Positions 27,611 to 38,410 of a stretch of 64,000 bases of DNA are shown here, in pieces (the first letter of the stretch is position 1; the number at the start of each line of letters is the position of its first letter). Source of the stretch: UBA5070 sp035913415 (GTDB lineage Bacteria > Fibrobacterota > Fibrobacteria > UBA5070); NCBI GenBank assembly GCA_035913415.1, contig JAMIIV010000159.1, positions 101,295 through 165,294 on the forward strand. The letters run 5' to 3'. The notes beneath the pieces were generated by a model, which had not been told where the DNA came from, ran no database searches, and was given only the letters and a program-made list of their open reading frames with translations. A program made the position numbers and the translations under genes.

Positions 27611-28433
27611 GATTCCCGATTATCGCATACCCAGATCGATTCGCCAAGGAGCAGGATTCGTCTGGACGTTATTCGGTGGAGTCCATCGCTCCTGGCGCCG
27701 TCGCCGTCGTCCCGCCCTCGCGCCTTCGGTGCTGGTCGTGGGGGCCCTGCGCGCCGGCGGTTCGGGCAAAACGGATTTTGTCGACTGGATCGCCCGGCGG
27801 CATCCGGACCTGGCCGTGCTGGTCCATCCCACCGGCGACGAAGATCGGATGCTTCGCGGCCGTTTTCCCGGGAGGGTCTTCGTCCACCGCGACCTGCTTC
27901 GGGCCTGGGCGGCGGCGCGGGGGGCGGGGTTCGTTCGCGGCGTGTCCGACGGAGGGTTGCAGGATCCGGCACTGGACGGTTGCCCGGCGCTTGTCCTGGG
28001 GCGGATGCGGGCGGACTTCCACGAACTCCATCCCTGCGGCCCGTATCGGCAGCGCCGACCTTCACGGCCCGTTCAACTCGAGGCCGGGCAGGCGTCGGCC
28101 TGGCGTTGGCGGCACGAGATCGATCTACCGCACGGGTCCAGGGTCCTGGTGGGGGCCGGGGTCGCCCGGATGAGAACCGTAGTCGAAGACCTGCGGGGAT
28201 TGGGTGTGGAGACCGCCGCGGTCTTGGGGGCCGGTGACCATCGGAAGTTTCCGTCGGAGAAGGTGGACCTTCTGCACAGGGCGTTTCCGAACCATCCCTG
28301 GGTGATCACGGCCAAGGATCAGGCCCGCGGCGAGGCGGGGCGGTTGCGCGCCCCAGTGCATGTGTTGCGTCGGGAGCTCCAGATCGATCCCGAGCTGGCA
28401 TGCCGAATCGACGCGTTGGTGGAGGCCCTATGA
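27609..28433 (+). CDS. lpxK: Tetraacyldisaccharide 4'-kinase-like protein (LpxK)
   Basis: LpxK phosphorylates the 4' position of the lipid A disaccharide at the inner membrane. The 274-residue product has the family layout: an amphipathic basic N-terminus, then a P-loop GGSGKT at 52-57 in VLVVGALRAGGSGKTDFVDW. A later AGVARMRTVVEDLRGLG segment and a HPWVITAKDQ stretch resemble LpxK. It is shorter and more diverged than typical LpxK (about 320 residues). In-frame ATGs at 27600, 27603 and 27609 are all possible starts. Its stop overlaps the acyltransferase start. Confidence 0.78.
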   Translation: MIPDYRIPRSIRQGAGFVWTLFGGVHRSWRRRRRPALAPSVLVVGALRAGGSGKTDFVDWIARRHPDLAVLVHPTGDEDRMLRGRFPGRVFVHRDLLRAWAAARGAGFVRGVSDGGLQDPALDGCPALVLGRMRADFHELHPCGPYRQRRPSRPVQLEAGQASAWRWRHEIDLPHGSRVLVGAGVARMRTVVEDLRGLGVETAAVLGAGDHRKFPSEKVDLLHRAFPNHPWVITAKDQARGEAGRLRAPVHVLRRELQIDPELACRIDALVEAL

Positions 28434-29449
28434 CTCTTCCCATGGCCACGCCGCTGCGTCTGCTGGCGGCTTGGCTGGTCCTGGTCTCGCACGCGGCAGT
28501 CTTGCGAGGATTCCCCTCGGAAGATTTGCTGCTGCGCTGGACGCGCGGCGGGGTGGGGGCGTCCCATCCGGGATTGGCGATCTTCTTCGTCCTGAGTGGA
28601 TATCTGGTTTCGGCGAGCGCCTCGCGGTGCGCGGGAGCTTGGGACTTCGCTTCGCGGCGGCTGCGCCGGATCGCACCCGGCTGGATTGCCTGTTTCGTGC
28701 TCGTGGTCGCGGTGCTGGGGCCCCTCCTCAGTTCGGTACCGGCAACGGCATACTGGACTTCCGGGGACCTACCACGTGCCATCCTCCCCATGCTCGCGGG
28801 GTCGGCCCAATGGGATCTTCCCGGTGTGTTCCTGGATCATCCACTGCGCTCGGCCAACGGATCTCTCTGGACCATCCCCTACGAGGTGGCCTTGTATGGA
28901 CTGCTGGGCCTGGTTGTCTTCGGTATCGGGCGGGGACGCTCTCCGCACCGGATGATCCTGGCGGGGGCATGGTTTCTGTTGGCGGCCCTGCTGTGTGTCC
29001 CGGGCCTGTTGCCCGACGATGCGGACGTGCGTCTTGCGGGATTTCGCGTGGTGTACCTGTTGCGGTTCTCGGCGTTGTTTCTCGGGGGGTGGGCCCTCCA
29101 CTCCCTGGCCCTGCCGCGACGCACCCTGGGATGGCTGGCACTCGCCGCGTTGTGCACATGGCTCCTGGCCTCGGGAAGCGCTGCCTCCCCCGGTTTGGAC
29201 GCTTTTTGTCTTCCCGTCCTCGTGGTGTGGTGTGCCGGCCTGCCATCGGGCCCCTTGGCGCGTATCGGTGACATCTCCTACGGCTACTACCTGTGGGGTT
29301 GGCCCATCCAGCAGACCCTTCTCCACCTGCACCCGGCCTTCAGCACCGCCGGCCTCGTGCTGGCCTCGTCCCTCGCCACCCTCGCTCCCGCCACCCTCTC
29401 CTGGCTCCTGGTGGAACGCCGCTTCCTCCGCCGCACCAAACCGACCTAG
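28430..29449 (+). CDS. Acyltransferase 3 family membrane protein (OafA-like)
   Basis: The 339-residue integral membrane protein has about ten hydrophobic spans. The N-terminal LRLLAAWLVLVSHA carries the family His, and PGLAIFFVLSGYLVS is the conserved second motif. SLWTIPYEVALYG and DISYGYYLWGWPIQQ match further family motifs. Such proteins O-acylate lipopolysaccharide, exopolysaccharide or other surface sugars. ATGA overlap with lpxK suggests a lipopolysaccharide-related role. The start at 28430 is taken over a longer frame for that reason. Confidence 0.9.
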   Translation: MTLPMATPLRLLAAWLVLVSHAAVLRGFPSEDLLLRWTRGGVGASHPGLAIFFVLSGYLVSASASRCAGAWDFASRRLRRIAPGWIACFVLVVAVLGPLLSSVPATAYWTSGDLPRAILPMLAGSAQWDLPGVFLDHPLRSANGSLWTIPYEVALYGLLGLVVFGIGRGRSPHRMILAGAWFLLAALLCVPGLLPDDADVRLAGFRVVYLLRFSALFLGGWALHSLALPRRTLGWLALAALCTWLLASGSAASPGLDAFCLPVLVVWCAGLPSGPLARIGDISYGYYLWGWPIQQTLLHLHPAFSTAGLVLASSLATLAPATLSWLLVERRFLRRTKPT

Positions 29450-29907
29450 CCCCCCCGCCGCCCCCCCCCCTGGTGTTCACTCGGGAGCGCGACGCGGGTG
29501 TTGCGCGAGGATGTCCACAGGCACCCCGGAAGGATTCGGGCGATTTGTGGATGTAGTCGAAGCGACACGACGCCCGACGGCGTCCGCTTCGGGACGCCGA
29601 CCGGGGAGGGAAGCGATGGCTTCGCTAGACGGCAGGTCCTGATTGGGGCGTATGGTGGATGCAGCCGCCGCGCTCCGACCCCCGACGGCGTCCACTTCAG
29701 ACCGCAACGCTGGTCTGGCGCGAAGATGCCCCCCGGCGCCCCGGAATGATTTGGGCGATTTGTGGATGCAGTCGAAGCGACACGACCCCGACGGCGTCCG
29801 CTTTGGGACGCCGACCGCTCCAGATGGCCGCGAGTCGGCGGGTCACCGGCCCGAATGGGCCGGGATCAGTGGGGAGGGGAGCAAGAATGCGCCACAAGGC
29901 GCCTAAA
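29450..29907. repeat. Gene-free stretch with direct and hairpin repeats
   Basis: Two direct copies of a unit of about 100 bp lie at 29503-29606 and 29718-29817. Both hold GATTTGTGGATG, AGTCGAAGCGACACGAC and a hairpin CGGCGTCC...GGGACGCCG. A third, more diverged copy of the hairpin part is at about 29651-29710. Relatives occur at 56747-56925. I see no gene here; the open frames are low-complexity reading of the repeats. Confidence 0.75.
29889..29902 (-). terminator. Possible rpoN terminator
   Basis: A short GCGCC-loop-GGCGC hairpin lies immediately after the rpoN stop on the minus strand and is followed by ATTCTTGC. The stem is only 5 bp and the T-run is weak. Confidence 0.35.
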
Positions 29908-31386
29908 TCAGAATTTGCGACGCATACGGGCGGGAAGTATTCCCATCAGGTCGCGATATTTCGCCACCGTGCGCCGCGCCACGTCCAGTCCTCGCCGCTT
30001 GAGCTCGTCGACGATCTTCTGATCGGAGAGCGGGTCTTCGGGGCTTTCTTCGCCGATGAGCTTGCGGATGGCCTCGCGAGCCTCCACCGAGCTGATCTCG
30101 GTGCCGTCTTCCTGGGTGACCGACGCGGAGAAGAAGGACTTCAGTTCGAACACCCCGTGTGGGGTCTGGACGTACTTCTCGTTGGTCACGCGCGAGACGG
30201 TGCTGATGTGCATCTTCACCTTGTCGGCGATGTCTTGCAGCACCAGTGGCCCGAGGTGTCCGGGCCCTTCTTCGAAGAACTCCGCCTGGGCTTCCAGGAT
30301 GGCGTACATGACCTTCAGCATGGTGCTCTTGCGCTGGTCGATGGAGCGCAAAAGCCACGCGGCGGAATTGAGTTTGTCGCGGACGAATTTCTTCTCGTCC
30401 GTGGAGGCGCGGCTGCCGCGGCGCATCATGTCCTGGTAGCTGCGACTGATGCGCAGGGACGGCACCGTGCGGTCGTTGAACATCACCAGCCACTGGCCGT
30501 CCATCCCGCGTTCGACCACGAGGTCGGGGACCACGGTGGGCGCATGGGGCGACGAAAGCTGGCGGCCGGGTCGGGGTTCGAGCGACCCGATCTCCTTGAT
30601 GGCGGCCTGGATCTCGTCGGGGTTGGCGTCGAGGCGACGGGCGATGGTGGGAATCTTGAGCTTCTGCAGCAGGCCGAAGCAGTCGTGTACGATGCGCCAG
30701 GCGAGGCTGTCGCGCAAGCCCAGACGGGAAAGCTGGATGAGCAGGCACTCGCGGAGGTCGCGGGCTCCCATGCCGGCGGGGTCCAGGCGCTGCAGAACGG
30801 ACAACGCCTCTTCCCAGGTGGACTCGTCGATGGACAGTTTCTGGAGCACCTCTTCCTTGGTGATGTCCAGGAAGCCGTTTTCGCCCAGGTTGCCGATCAG
30901 GTAGACCACGACCGGTTTCAGGGCCGGGTCGAAGTGTTTTTCGTCGAGCTGGTCGAGGAGAGTCTCTTCCATGCTCTTCTGGTGCACGGGCACTTTTTCG
31001 AGGTGCTCGTCGGAATCGCCTTTCTCTTCGCGGCGACTGCTGCCCAAGTCGAAACCATCGTCGAAGTAGGTCTCCCAGTCGATCTCCTCGCGACGTTCCT
31101 CGGAGGCCATCTTCTCGTCCCACTCGGCTTCTTCGCGGGGCTCGGCCTCTTCGGCGTCGCGCTCGGGAGGCTCTTCGGCCCTTTCCTCCTGGCGCTCCTG
31201 CCCGTCGACCATCTCGAGTTCGGGCCCATCGTCCAGCTCCAGGACGGGGTTGATCTCCAGTTCCTGCTTGATCATCATCTCGAGTTCGAGGGCCGAGACC
31301 TGCAGCAGTTTCAGGGATTGGATCATCTGCGGAGAGAGCTTCTGCTCCATCCGCATGTCCATCGACATGCCGAGTCCGAGATTCAT
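29908..31386 (-). CDS. rpoN: RNA polymerase sigma-54 factor
   Basis: The 492-residue sigma factor directs RNA polymerase to -24/-12 promoters that need AAA+ activators. The N-terminal Gln/Leu-rich activator region is clear (QKLSPQMIQSLKLLQVSALELE), followed by a strongly acidic region II (about 50-110). The core-binding domain comes next, and the C-terminal RpoN box is ARRTVAKYRDLMGI. The start at 31386 shares a base with the stop of the cNMP-binding gene (TGATG), so the two are coupled. Confidence 0.96.
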   Translation of the reverse strand: MNLGLGMSMDMRMEQKLSPQMIQSLKLLQVSALELEMMIKQELEINPVLELDDGPELEMVDGQERQEERAEEPPERDAEEAEPREEAEWDEKMASEERREEIDWETYFDDGFDLGSSRREEKGDSDEHLEKVPVHQKSMEETLLDQLDEKHFDPALKPVVVYLIGNLGENGFLDITKEEVLQKLSIDESTWEEALSVLQRLDPAGMGARDLRECLLIQLSRLGLRDSLAWRIVHDCFGLLQKLKIPTIARRLDANPDEIQAAIKEIGSLEPRPGRQLSSPHAPTVVPDLVVERGMDGQWLVMFNDRTVPSLRISRSYQDMMRRGSRASTDEKKFVRDKLNSAAWLLRSIDQRKSTMLKVMYAILEAQAEFFEEGPGHLGPLVLQDIADKVKMHISTVSRVTNEKYVQTPHGVFELKSFFSASVTQEDGTEISSVEAREAIRKLIGEESPEDPLSDQKIVDELKRRGLDVARRTVAKYRDLMGILPARMRRKF

Positions 31387-32150
31387 CACGACTCCCGGAT
31401 CACGCGCAGGGCGAGTTCGGGGTGGAAGCGGAAGACCTCGCCCGGGCTGCGCCCGTCCCAGCGCACCAGGAACGAACCGGCGGCGGCCTCGACGGTGCGG
31501 GGTGCGGGGGTGCCGCGGAAGAAACTGGTGGGATCGAAGAATCCGTCGGGGTCGGGATTGAGGTCGCGGCGCGCGCCGGTGTGGTCGACCGACAGAAGAG
31601 TTCCCGCCACGCACTGCCACAGGGCTTCGGGGACTTCGCCTTGGTGGACCAGGATGCGTGCGGCATCGACGAAGACGCGGTCGACCGGGGGCTCCAGCCG
31701 CAGGGCGAGCTCCTTGAGCCGGGCGTTGGAATCGTGGAGGCGCTCGACGAGCTTGAGATTCAGCGTGCGGGCCAGGTCGGGGAAGTCGCGGTAGATGGGG
31801 TCGAAGGACGACGAATCGAGGCGGATCACGATGCTGCCACCGCTGGAGCGGATGGTCGCCGAACGGCGCCCGCCCAGTAGATGGCTCATCTCGCCGAAAG
31901 GCAGGATGTGTTCGGTGGCGTCGCGATTGGAGAGGATCTTGAGCACGTGGCGCGCCCCGCGGTCGCCCACGGCTTGTTCCACCACCAAGGAGCCTTCTTC
32001 GAGGAAGTAGATGGCGTCGCCGACTTCGCCTTCATGGAGGACATCGTCCCCGTCGAAAAAGCGCAGGCGTTGCACCTGCGCCGGGTACGCGACCGCCAAT
32101 TGGGCGAGCCAAGGGTGGCGGGGGATTTGATCTTCGTGGAGTTCCGACAT
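31386..32150 (-). CDS. Cyclic-nucleotide-binding domain protein
   Basis: The 254-residue protein has a Crp-like beta-roll at about 20-135 (LRFFDGDDVLHEGEVGDAIYFLEEGSLVV, then LPFGEMSHLLGGRRSATIRS). The phosphate-binding cassette reads FGEMSHLLGGRRSAT, keeping Gly-Glu and Arg, so nucleotide binding is plausible. The C-terminal half shows no helix-turn-helix. It is therefore probably not a transcription factor itself. Coupling to rpoN could indicate a role in sigma-54 control, which is inference only. Confidence 0.82.
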   Translation of the reverse strand: MSELHEDQIPRHPWLAQLAVAYPAQVQRLRFFDGDDVLHEGEVGDAIYFLEEGSLVVEQAVGDRGARHVLKILSNRDATEHILPFGEMSHLLGGRRSATIRSSGGSIVIRLDSSSFDPIYRDFPDLARTLNLKLVERLHDSNARLKELALRLEPPVDRVFVDAARILVHQGEVPEALWQCVAGTLLSVDHTGARRDLNPDPDGFFDPTSFFRGTPAPRTVEAAAGSFLVRWDGRSPGEVFRFHPELALRVIRES

Positions 32151-32236
32151 GCCGAGTTGAAGGATAGCATGAACGGGAACCGAATTTCATGCCAATCGTC
32201 CCCTTCGCGAATCGCGCCGGATGACAGGAGACGCGT

Positions 32237-32938
32237 TCACTGCGCGTCGAGGATCACGTGGGCGCGGCTTTCGAAGATCACCAGCTCGGGGTTGAAGGAG
32301 ATTCCCTGGGCGCCGATGCCTTTTCCGAGCACGGAAATCCCCGAGCGTGCACCGGGTCGGGCCGCCAATTCCCAGCGCTCGGGCGCCTTGAGCTCCAGGT
32401 AGTTCGCGGCCTCGCGCAGCTTCACCGAACCCAAGTTTTGGGCGCGCGCCATGGCCAAAGCGGTCTGGTGGGCATTGGCGACGGCGGCAACCGCGGCAGC
32501 CCGTCGGAGGCTGTCTTCGGCCGTCACGCGGAAGTCCACCCAGGCGATGCGCGTACGGGGCAGCTTCAGGATTTCGTCGACGAACTCCGAGATCTTCTCC
32601 AGGCTGTCCAACCGCACCTGGAAGGTCTGGGTGGCGGAAAATCCCACGAACTTCTCGGATTGGGTGCGGTTGTCCCACTGGGTTTCGCGGTCGGTGAAGG
32701 TCTGTGTGGAGCCCAGGCGGTCGTCCGCGACGGCGTGGCGACGCGCGATGGTGGAGGCCTGGACGATGGTGGTCCGTGATTCCACCAGGGCGTCTTTCAG
32801 GCGCGGTTTCAGGGATTGGGTCTCGATGGCCAGGATGGCGTGGTCGGGCCAGGCCGAGACCTCCGCGTGGCCGACGGCTTTGAGCTCGGCGGCAAAGGTG
32901 GTGGTGGCGACAACCAGCAGGGACAGCAGCGTTTTCAT
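32237..32938 (-). CDS. SIMPL (DUF541) domain protein, exported
   Basis: The 233-residue product has a short signal peptide (MKTLLSLLVVATTTFA) followed by a SIMPL domain. The GHAEVSAWPDHAILAIE opening and GFSATQTFQVRLDSLEKISEFVDE core are characteristic, resembling periplasmic BP26/YggE proteins. YggE-like proteins are linked to oxidative stress and form oligomeric rings; the function here is unproven. It lies 36 bp downstream of the dehydrogenase gene. Confidence 0.85.
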   Translation of the reverse strand: MKTLLSLLVVATTTFAAELKAVGHAEVSAWPDHAILAIETQSLKPRLKDALVESRTTIVQASTIARRHAVADDRLGSTQTFTDRETQWDNRTQSEKFVGFSATQTFQVRLDSLEKISEFVDEILKLPRTRIAWVDFRVTAEDSLRRAAAVAAVANAHQTALAMARAQNLGSVKLREAANYLELKAPERWELAARPGARSGISVLGKGIGAQGISFNPELVIFESRAHVILDAQ

Positions 32939-32974
32939 GGGAGCTCCGGGGGTGGGGAGGGCGGGGCGGTGCGG

Positions 32975-33697
32975 TCAGGCCGTGAAGTCGCGTACGTGCA
33001 AACGGGCGCCGACGGCCAGATCGGGGAGGGAGGCGATGCGAAGCACGGCGCGCGCGACGTCGGCCGGCGCGGCGAGGTGGCCCTCGTTCTTCAGTTGCAG
33101 GAAGCGCCCCACCGAAGGGAAGTCTTCGGGGGTGGCCCCGCGGATGGACTCCTGCATGGCGGTGTCCATCACACCGGGGTCCACGTTGGCGGCGCGGAAG
33201 GGGAAAGCCTCGCTTCGCTGTTCGGCGGCCAGGGTGCGTACGAAGTGTTCCAGGCCCGCTTTGCTCGCGCCGTACAACGACCATCCGGGGTATTCCTTGA
33301 GGGCCGCGCCCGAGCTGATGTTCAGCACGGTCTTGCGGCAGCCCGCTTCCTGGAAACGCTTGACACATTCCGTCAGGAACAGGATGCCCGAGACGAAGTT
33401 GGTCTGGAGGTTGGCGGACACCTCGTCGGGGGGCTTGCGCGAGGCCGGGCCGATGGGGGACAGCACGCCGGCGTTGTGCACCACCAGCACCTCCTGCAGT
33501 CCTTCGATGGAAAGGTCCGCCAAGGCTTGGTGGATGCGTTCGCGCGCGGCTTCCGGGTGGGAGAGATCGGTTTGCACCGAAAAGGGATGAGGAGCGGTGC
33601 GCGAGAATTCCCGGAGGATCCAGCCTTCGGAGGCCAGCATGGAGGCCAGTTCGAAGCCGAGTCCGCGGGAGGCTCCGGTGAGTAGAGCAAGGCGCAT
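32975..33697 (-). CDS. Short-chain dehydrogenase/reductase, sepiapterin reductase-like
   Basis: The 240-residue Rossmann enzyme has TGASRGLG at 7-14, NAG at 75-77, the catalytic Ser in NISSG (128-129) and Tyr142-x3-Lys146. The overall wording (VVHNAGVLSPIGP, RAANVDPGVMDTAMQ) resembles sepiapterin or benzil reductases that use NADPH. The substrate is unknown. The start at 33697 gives the standard MRLALLTGAS; a longer frame upstream is not conserved. Confidence 0.88.
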   Translation of the reverse strand: MRLALLTGASRGLGFELASMLASEGWILREFSRTAPHPFSVQTDLSHPEAARERIHQALADLSIEGLQEVLVVHNAGVLSPIGPASRKPPDEVSANLQTNFVSGILFLTECVKRFQEAGCRKTVLNISSGAALKEYPGWSLYGASKAGLEHFVRTLAAEQRSEAFPFRAANVDPGVMDTAMQESIRGATPEDFPSVGRFLQLKNEGHLAAPADVARAVLRIASLPDLAVGARLHVRDFTA

Positions 33698-33827
33698 GGG
33701 AGACCTGCTGTCGGGAGAGGGGGAGGATTGGGCAGAAAGATGCAACGCGTGTTGTTTGCGGAGGCGACCCGAGGGGATATCCGGGGTCCAGGGAACGCTA
33801 GTTTGGATGAGCAGGTCAGGAGGCCGA

Positions 33828-34286
33828 ATGCAGGAATCGATCGATGCTCGATCCCGCGAGAAGAGGGCGTGGGTGCGCCTGTGGCGGGTGCCGGTCTTCA
33901 CACCCGGGGCGCTGGTGGGGCATGTGTTCCTGGAGACGCCCCAGGGTTGTTTCGGATGGTGGCCTCGCGACACGCACCAGGTGCGTTGGATGCGCGATTT
34001 CTTCGGGCGCCGCAGCGTGGAGGCCGAGGTGTCGAGGGCAGAACGGGTCTGGATCCGGGAAGGCCGGGCCGTGGAGGCCTGGGCGCTGGAGGTGGGCCCT
34101 TCGGAGATCGCCCGGTTGGGCGAGGCGATCACCCGACACAGCCGAGGCCGCTACCAACTGGGCAATCGGGGCGACGGGCGCAACTGCATCGGGTGGGTGC
34201 TCGAGCGCCTGGCTGATGCGGGTCTGCCCCGTCCCAAAGGACTCTGCGGATCGACCCCTGGTCTGGCTCCGTGGCACCTGAAATGA
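33828..34286 (+). CDS. Hypothetical protein with His...Cys pair, possible papain-like hydrolase
   Basis: The 152-residue protein is not one I recognise. A good ribosome site (AGGAGG) precedes the ATG at 33828, and no signal peptide is seen. The segment GALVGHVFLETPQG (His32) and the later GDGRNCIGWVLERLADAG (Cys120) resemble the permuted NlpC/P60-LRAT or PPPDE-like folds, in which a Cys and a His form the catalytic pair. It stands alone, divergent from the dehydrogenase. Function unassigned. Confidence 0.72.
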   Translation: MQESIDARSREKRAWVRLWRVPVFTPGALVGHVFLETPQGCFGWWPRDTHQVRWMRDFFGRRSVEAEVSRAERVWIREGRAVEAWALEVGPSEIARLGEAITRHSRGRYQLGNRGDGRNCIGWVLERLADAGLPRPKGLCGSTPGLAPWHLK

Positions 34287-34336
34287 CGTGATGAAGGGAG
34301 CTTGTGCGCGGTCCCCACGGAGGTCGAGTTTTTCCA

Positions 34337-34446
34337 GCGGTGGTCGAACCTGCGGACCGGTGGTCGAGCTCGTTCCCGGTGGTCGAGCCTGTCGAGACCA
34401 GCCGAGTGGGTCTCGACAAGCTTGATCACCGGGCTTTCGACCACCA
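34337..34446. repeat. Inverted GGTCGAGC/GTCGAGACC repeat, left of tmk
   Basis: GGTCGAGCCTGTCGAGACC at 34381-34399 is followed by its inverted partner around GGTCTCGACAAGC at 34409-34421. Further GTGGTCGA copies surround the pair. The block lies just after the tmk stop and could act as a transcript-end hairpin. The same family occurs at 35130-35211. Confidence 0.7.
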
Positions 34447-34463
34447 GGCTCTGGGGTCCAGGA

Positions 34464-35087
34464 TCAGGGCGTCAGATGCGCCAGGGCGTCGGCGAGGATC
34501 CGGGACGCGAGGTGCTCGACGGAGCCCCCGGCATCGAGCACCGCGATGCGTTCGGGGTGCTGGGCGGCGCGTTCGAGGTAGCCCGCGCGGACCTTGGCGC
34601 GGAAGGCGTCGCCCTCCGATTCCATGCGGTCGGGAGCTTCTCCGCGGGAGGCGCGCCGGCGGGCCGATGTTTCGGGGTCCAGGTCCAGGTACCAGGTTCT
34701 GTCGGGTGCGATCCCGGCGGCGATCCCTTCCAACGACAAGATCTGGTCCAGTGGCAGGCCGCGCCCGAATCCCTGGTAGGCGAAGGTGGCGTCGGCGAAG
34801 CGGTCGAGGATGACGACCGCGCCGGATTGCAGCTCGGGGCGCACCCTGGTGGCCACGATCTGGGCGCGAGCGGCCGAAAACAACAGCAATTCGGCCAGGG
34901 GCGACGGGGGGTCTTCCGAACGATCCAGCAGCAGGCCGCGGATGCGTTCCCCCAGGACGGTGCCGCCCGGCTCGCGCAGGCAGACCACCCGGTGTCCGCG
35001 CTCCTGGAGCGCGTCGCGCAACAGCGCCACCTGCGTGGTCTTCCCCGCTCCGTCGATCCCCTCGAACGAAAAGAGCCTCCCGCTCAC
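34464..35087 (-). CDS. tmk: Thymidylate kinase
   Basis: The 207-residue enzyme phosphorylates dTMP to dTDP. The P-loop is FEGIDGAGKTTQ (8-19), the dTMP-binding DR(F/Y) motif is ILDRFADATFAYQG, and the LREPGGTVLGERIR segment is typical. The LID carries Arg residues (ETSARRRASRGEAPDR), placing catalytic basic residues in the lid. It follows secA on the same strand, separated by a repeat block. Confidence 0.95.
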   Translation of the reverse strand: MSGRLFSFEGIDGAGKTTQVALLRDALQERGHRVVCLREPGGTVLGERIRGLLLDRSEDPPSPLAELLLFSAARAQIVATRVRPELQSGAVVILDRFADATFAYQGFGRGLPLDQILSLEGIAAGIAPDRTWYLDLDPETSARRRASRGEAPDRMESEGDAFRAKVRAGYLERAAQHPERIAVLDAGGSVEHLASRILADALAHLTP

Positions 35088-35129
35088 GTCAGGCGTTCTC
35101 CACGGCTCGAGCCGATGCCGCGGACGGAG

Positions 35130-35211
35130 CCGTGGTCGTTGGTCGAGCTTGTCGAGACCAACCGCACCTCGAGCCGTTCCGCGCCGCGGGTCTCGACAGG
35201 CTCGACCAGCG
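35130..35211. repeat. Inverted GGTCGAGC/GTCGAGACC repeat, right of tmk
   Basis: GGTCGAGCTTGTCGAGACC at 35141-35159 and its inverted partner GGTCTCGACAGGCTCGACC at 35189-35207 can form a strong hairpin. It fills the gap between secA and tmk. With the copy at 34337-34446 it flanks tmk. Confidence 0.72.
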
Positions 35212-35225
35212 GTGTACGCGTGCCC

Positions 35226-38300
<3,075 letters not shown>

Positions 38301-38410
38301 GCGCTGAAAGCTCCGCCGGCGCCGGGGCCGGAATGAGGAAGACTGGGGAATCTACCTAATGCGCGTCAAATCCGAGGTGCGAGGGGTCCGGGGAGGGGCG
38401 CGGACCCTCC

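Noticed and set aside
29503..29817. Possible CRISPR array
   Set aside because: The units are about 100 bp, palindromic and too few; there are no short regular repeats with unique spacers and no cas genes.
29498..29906. Small open frames in the repeat stretch
   Set aside because: They translate the direct repeats and show no ribosome site or family resemblance.
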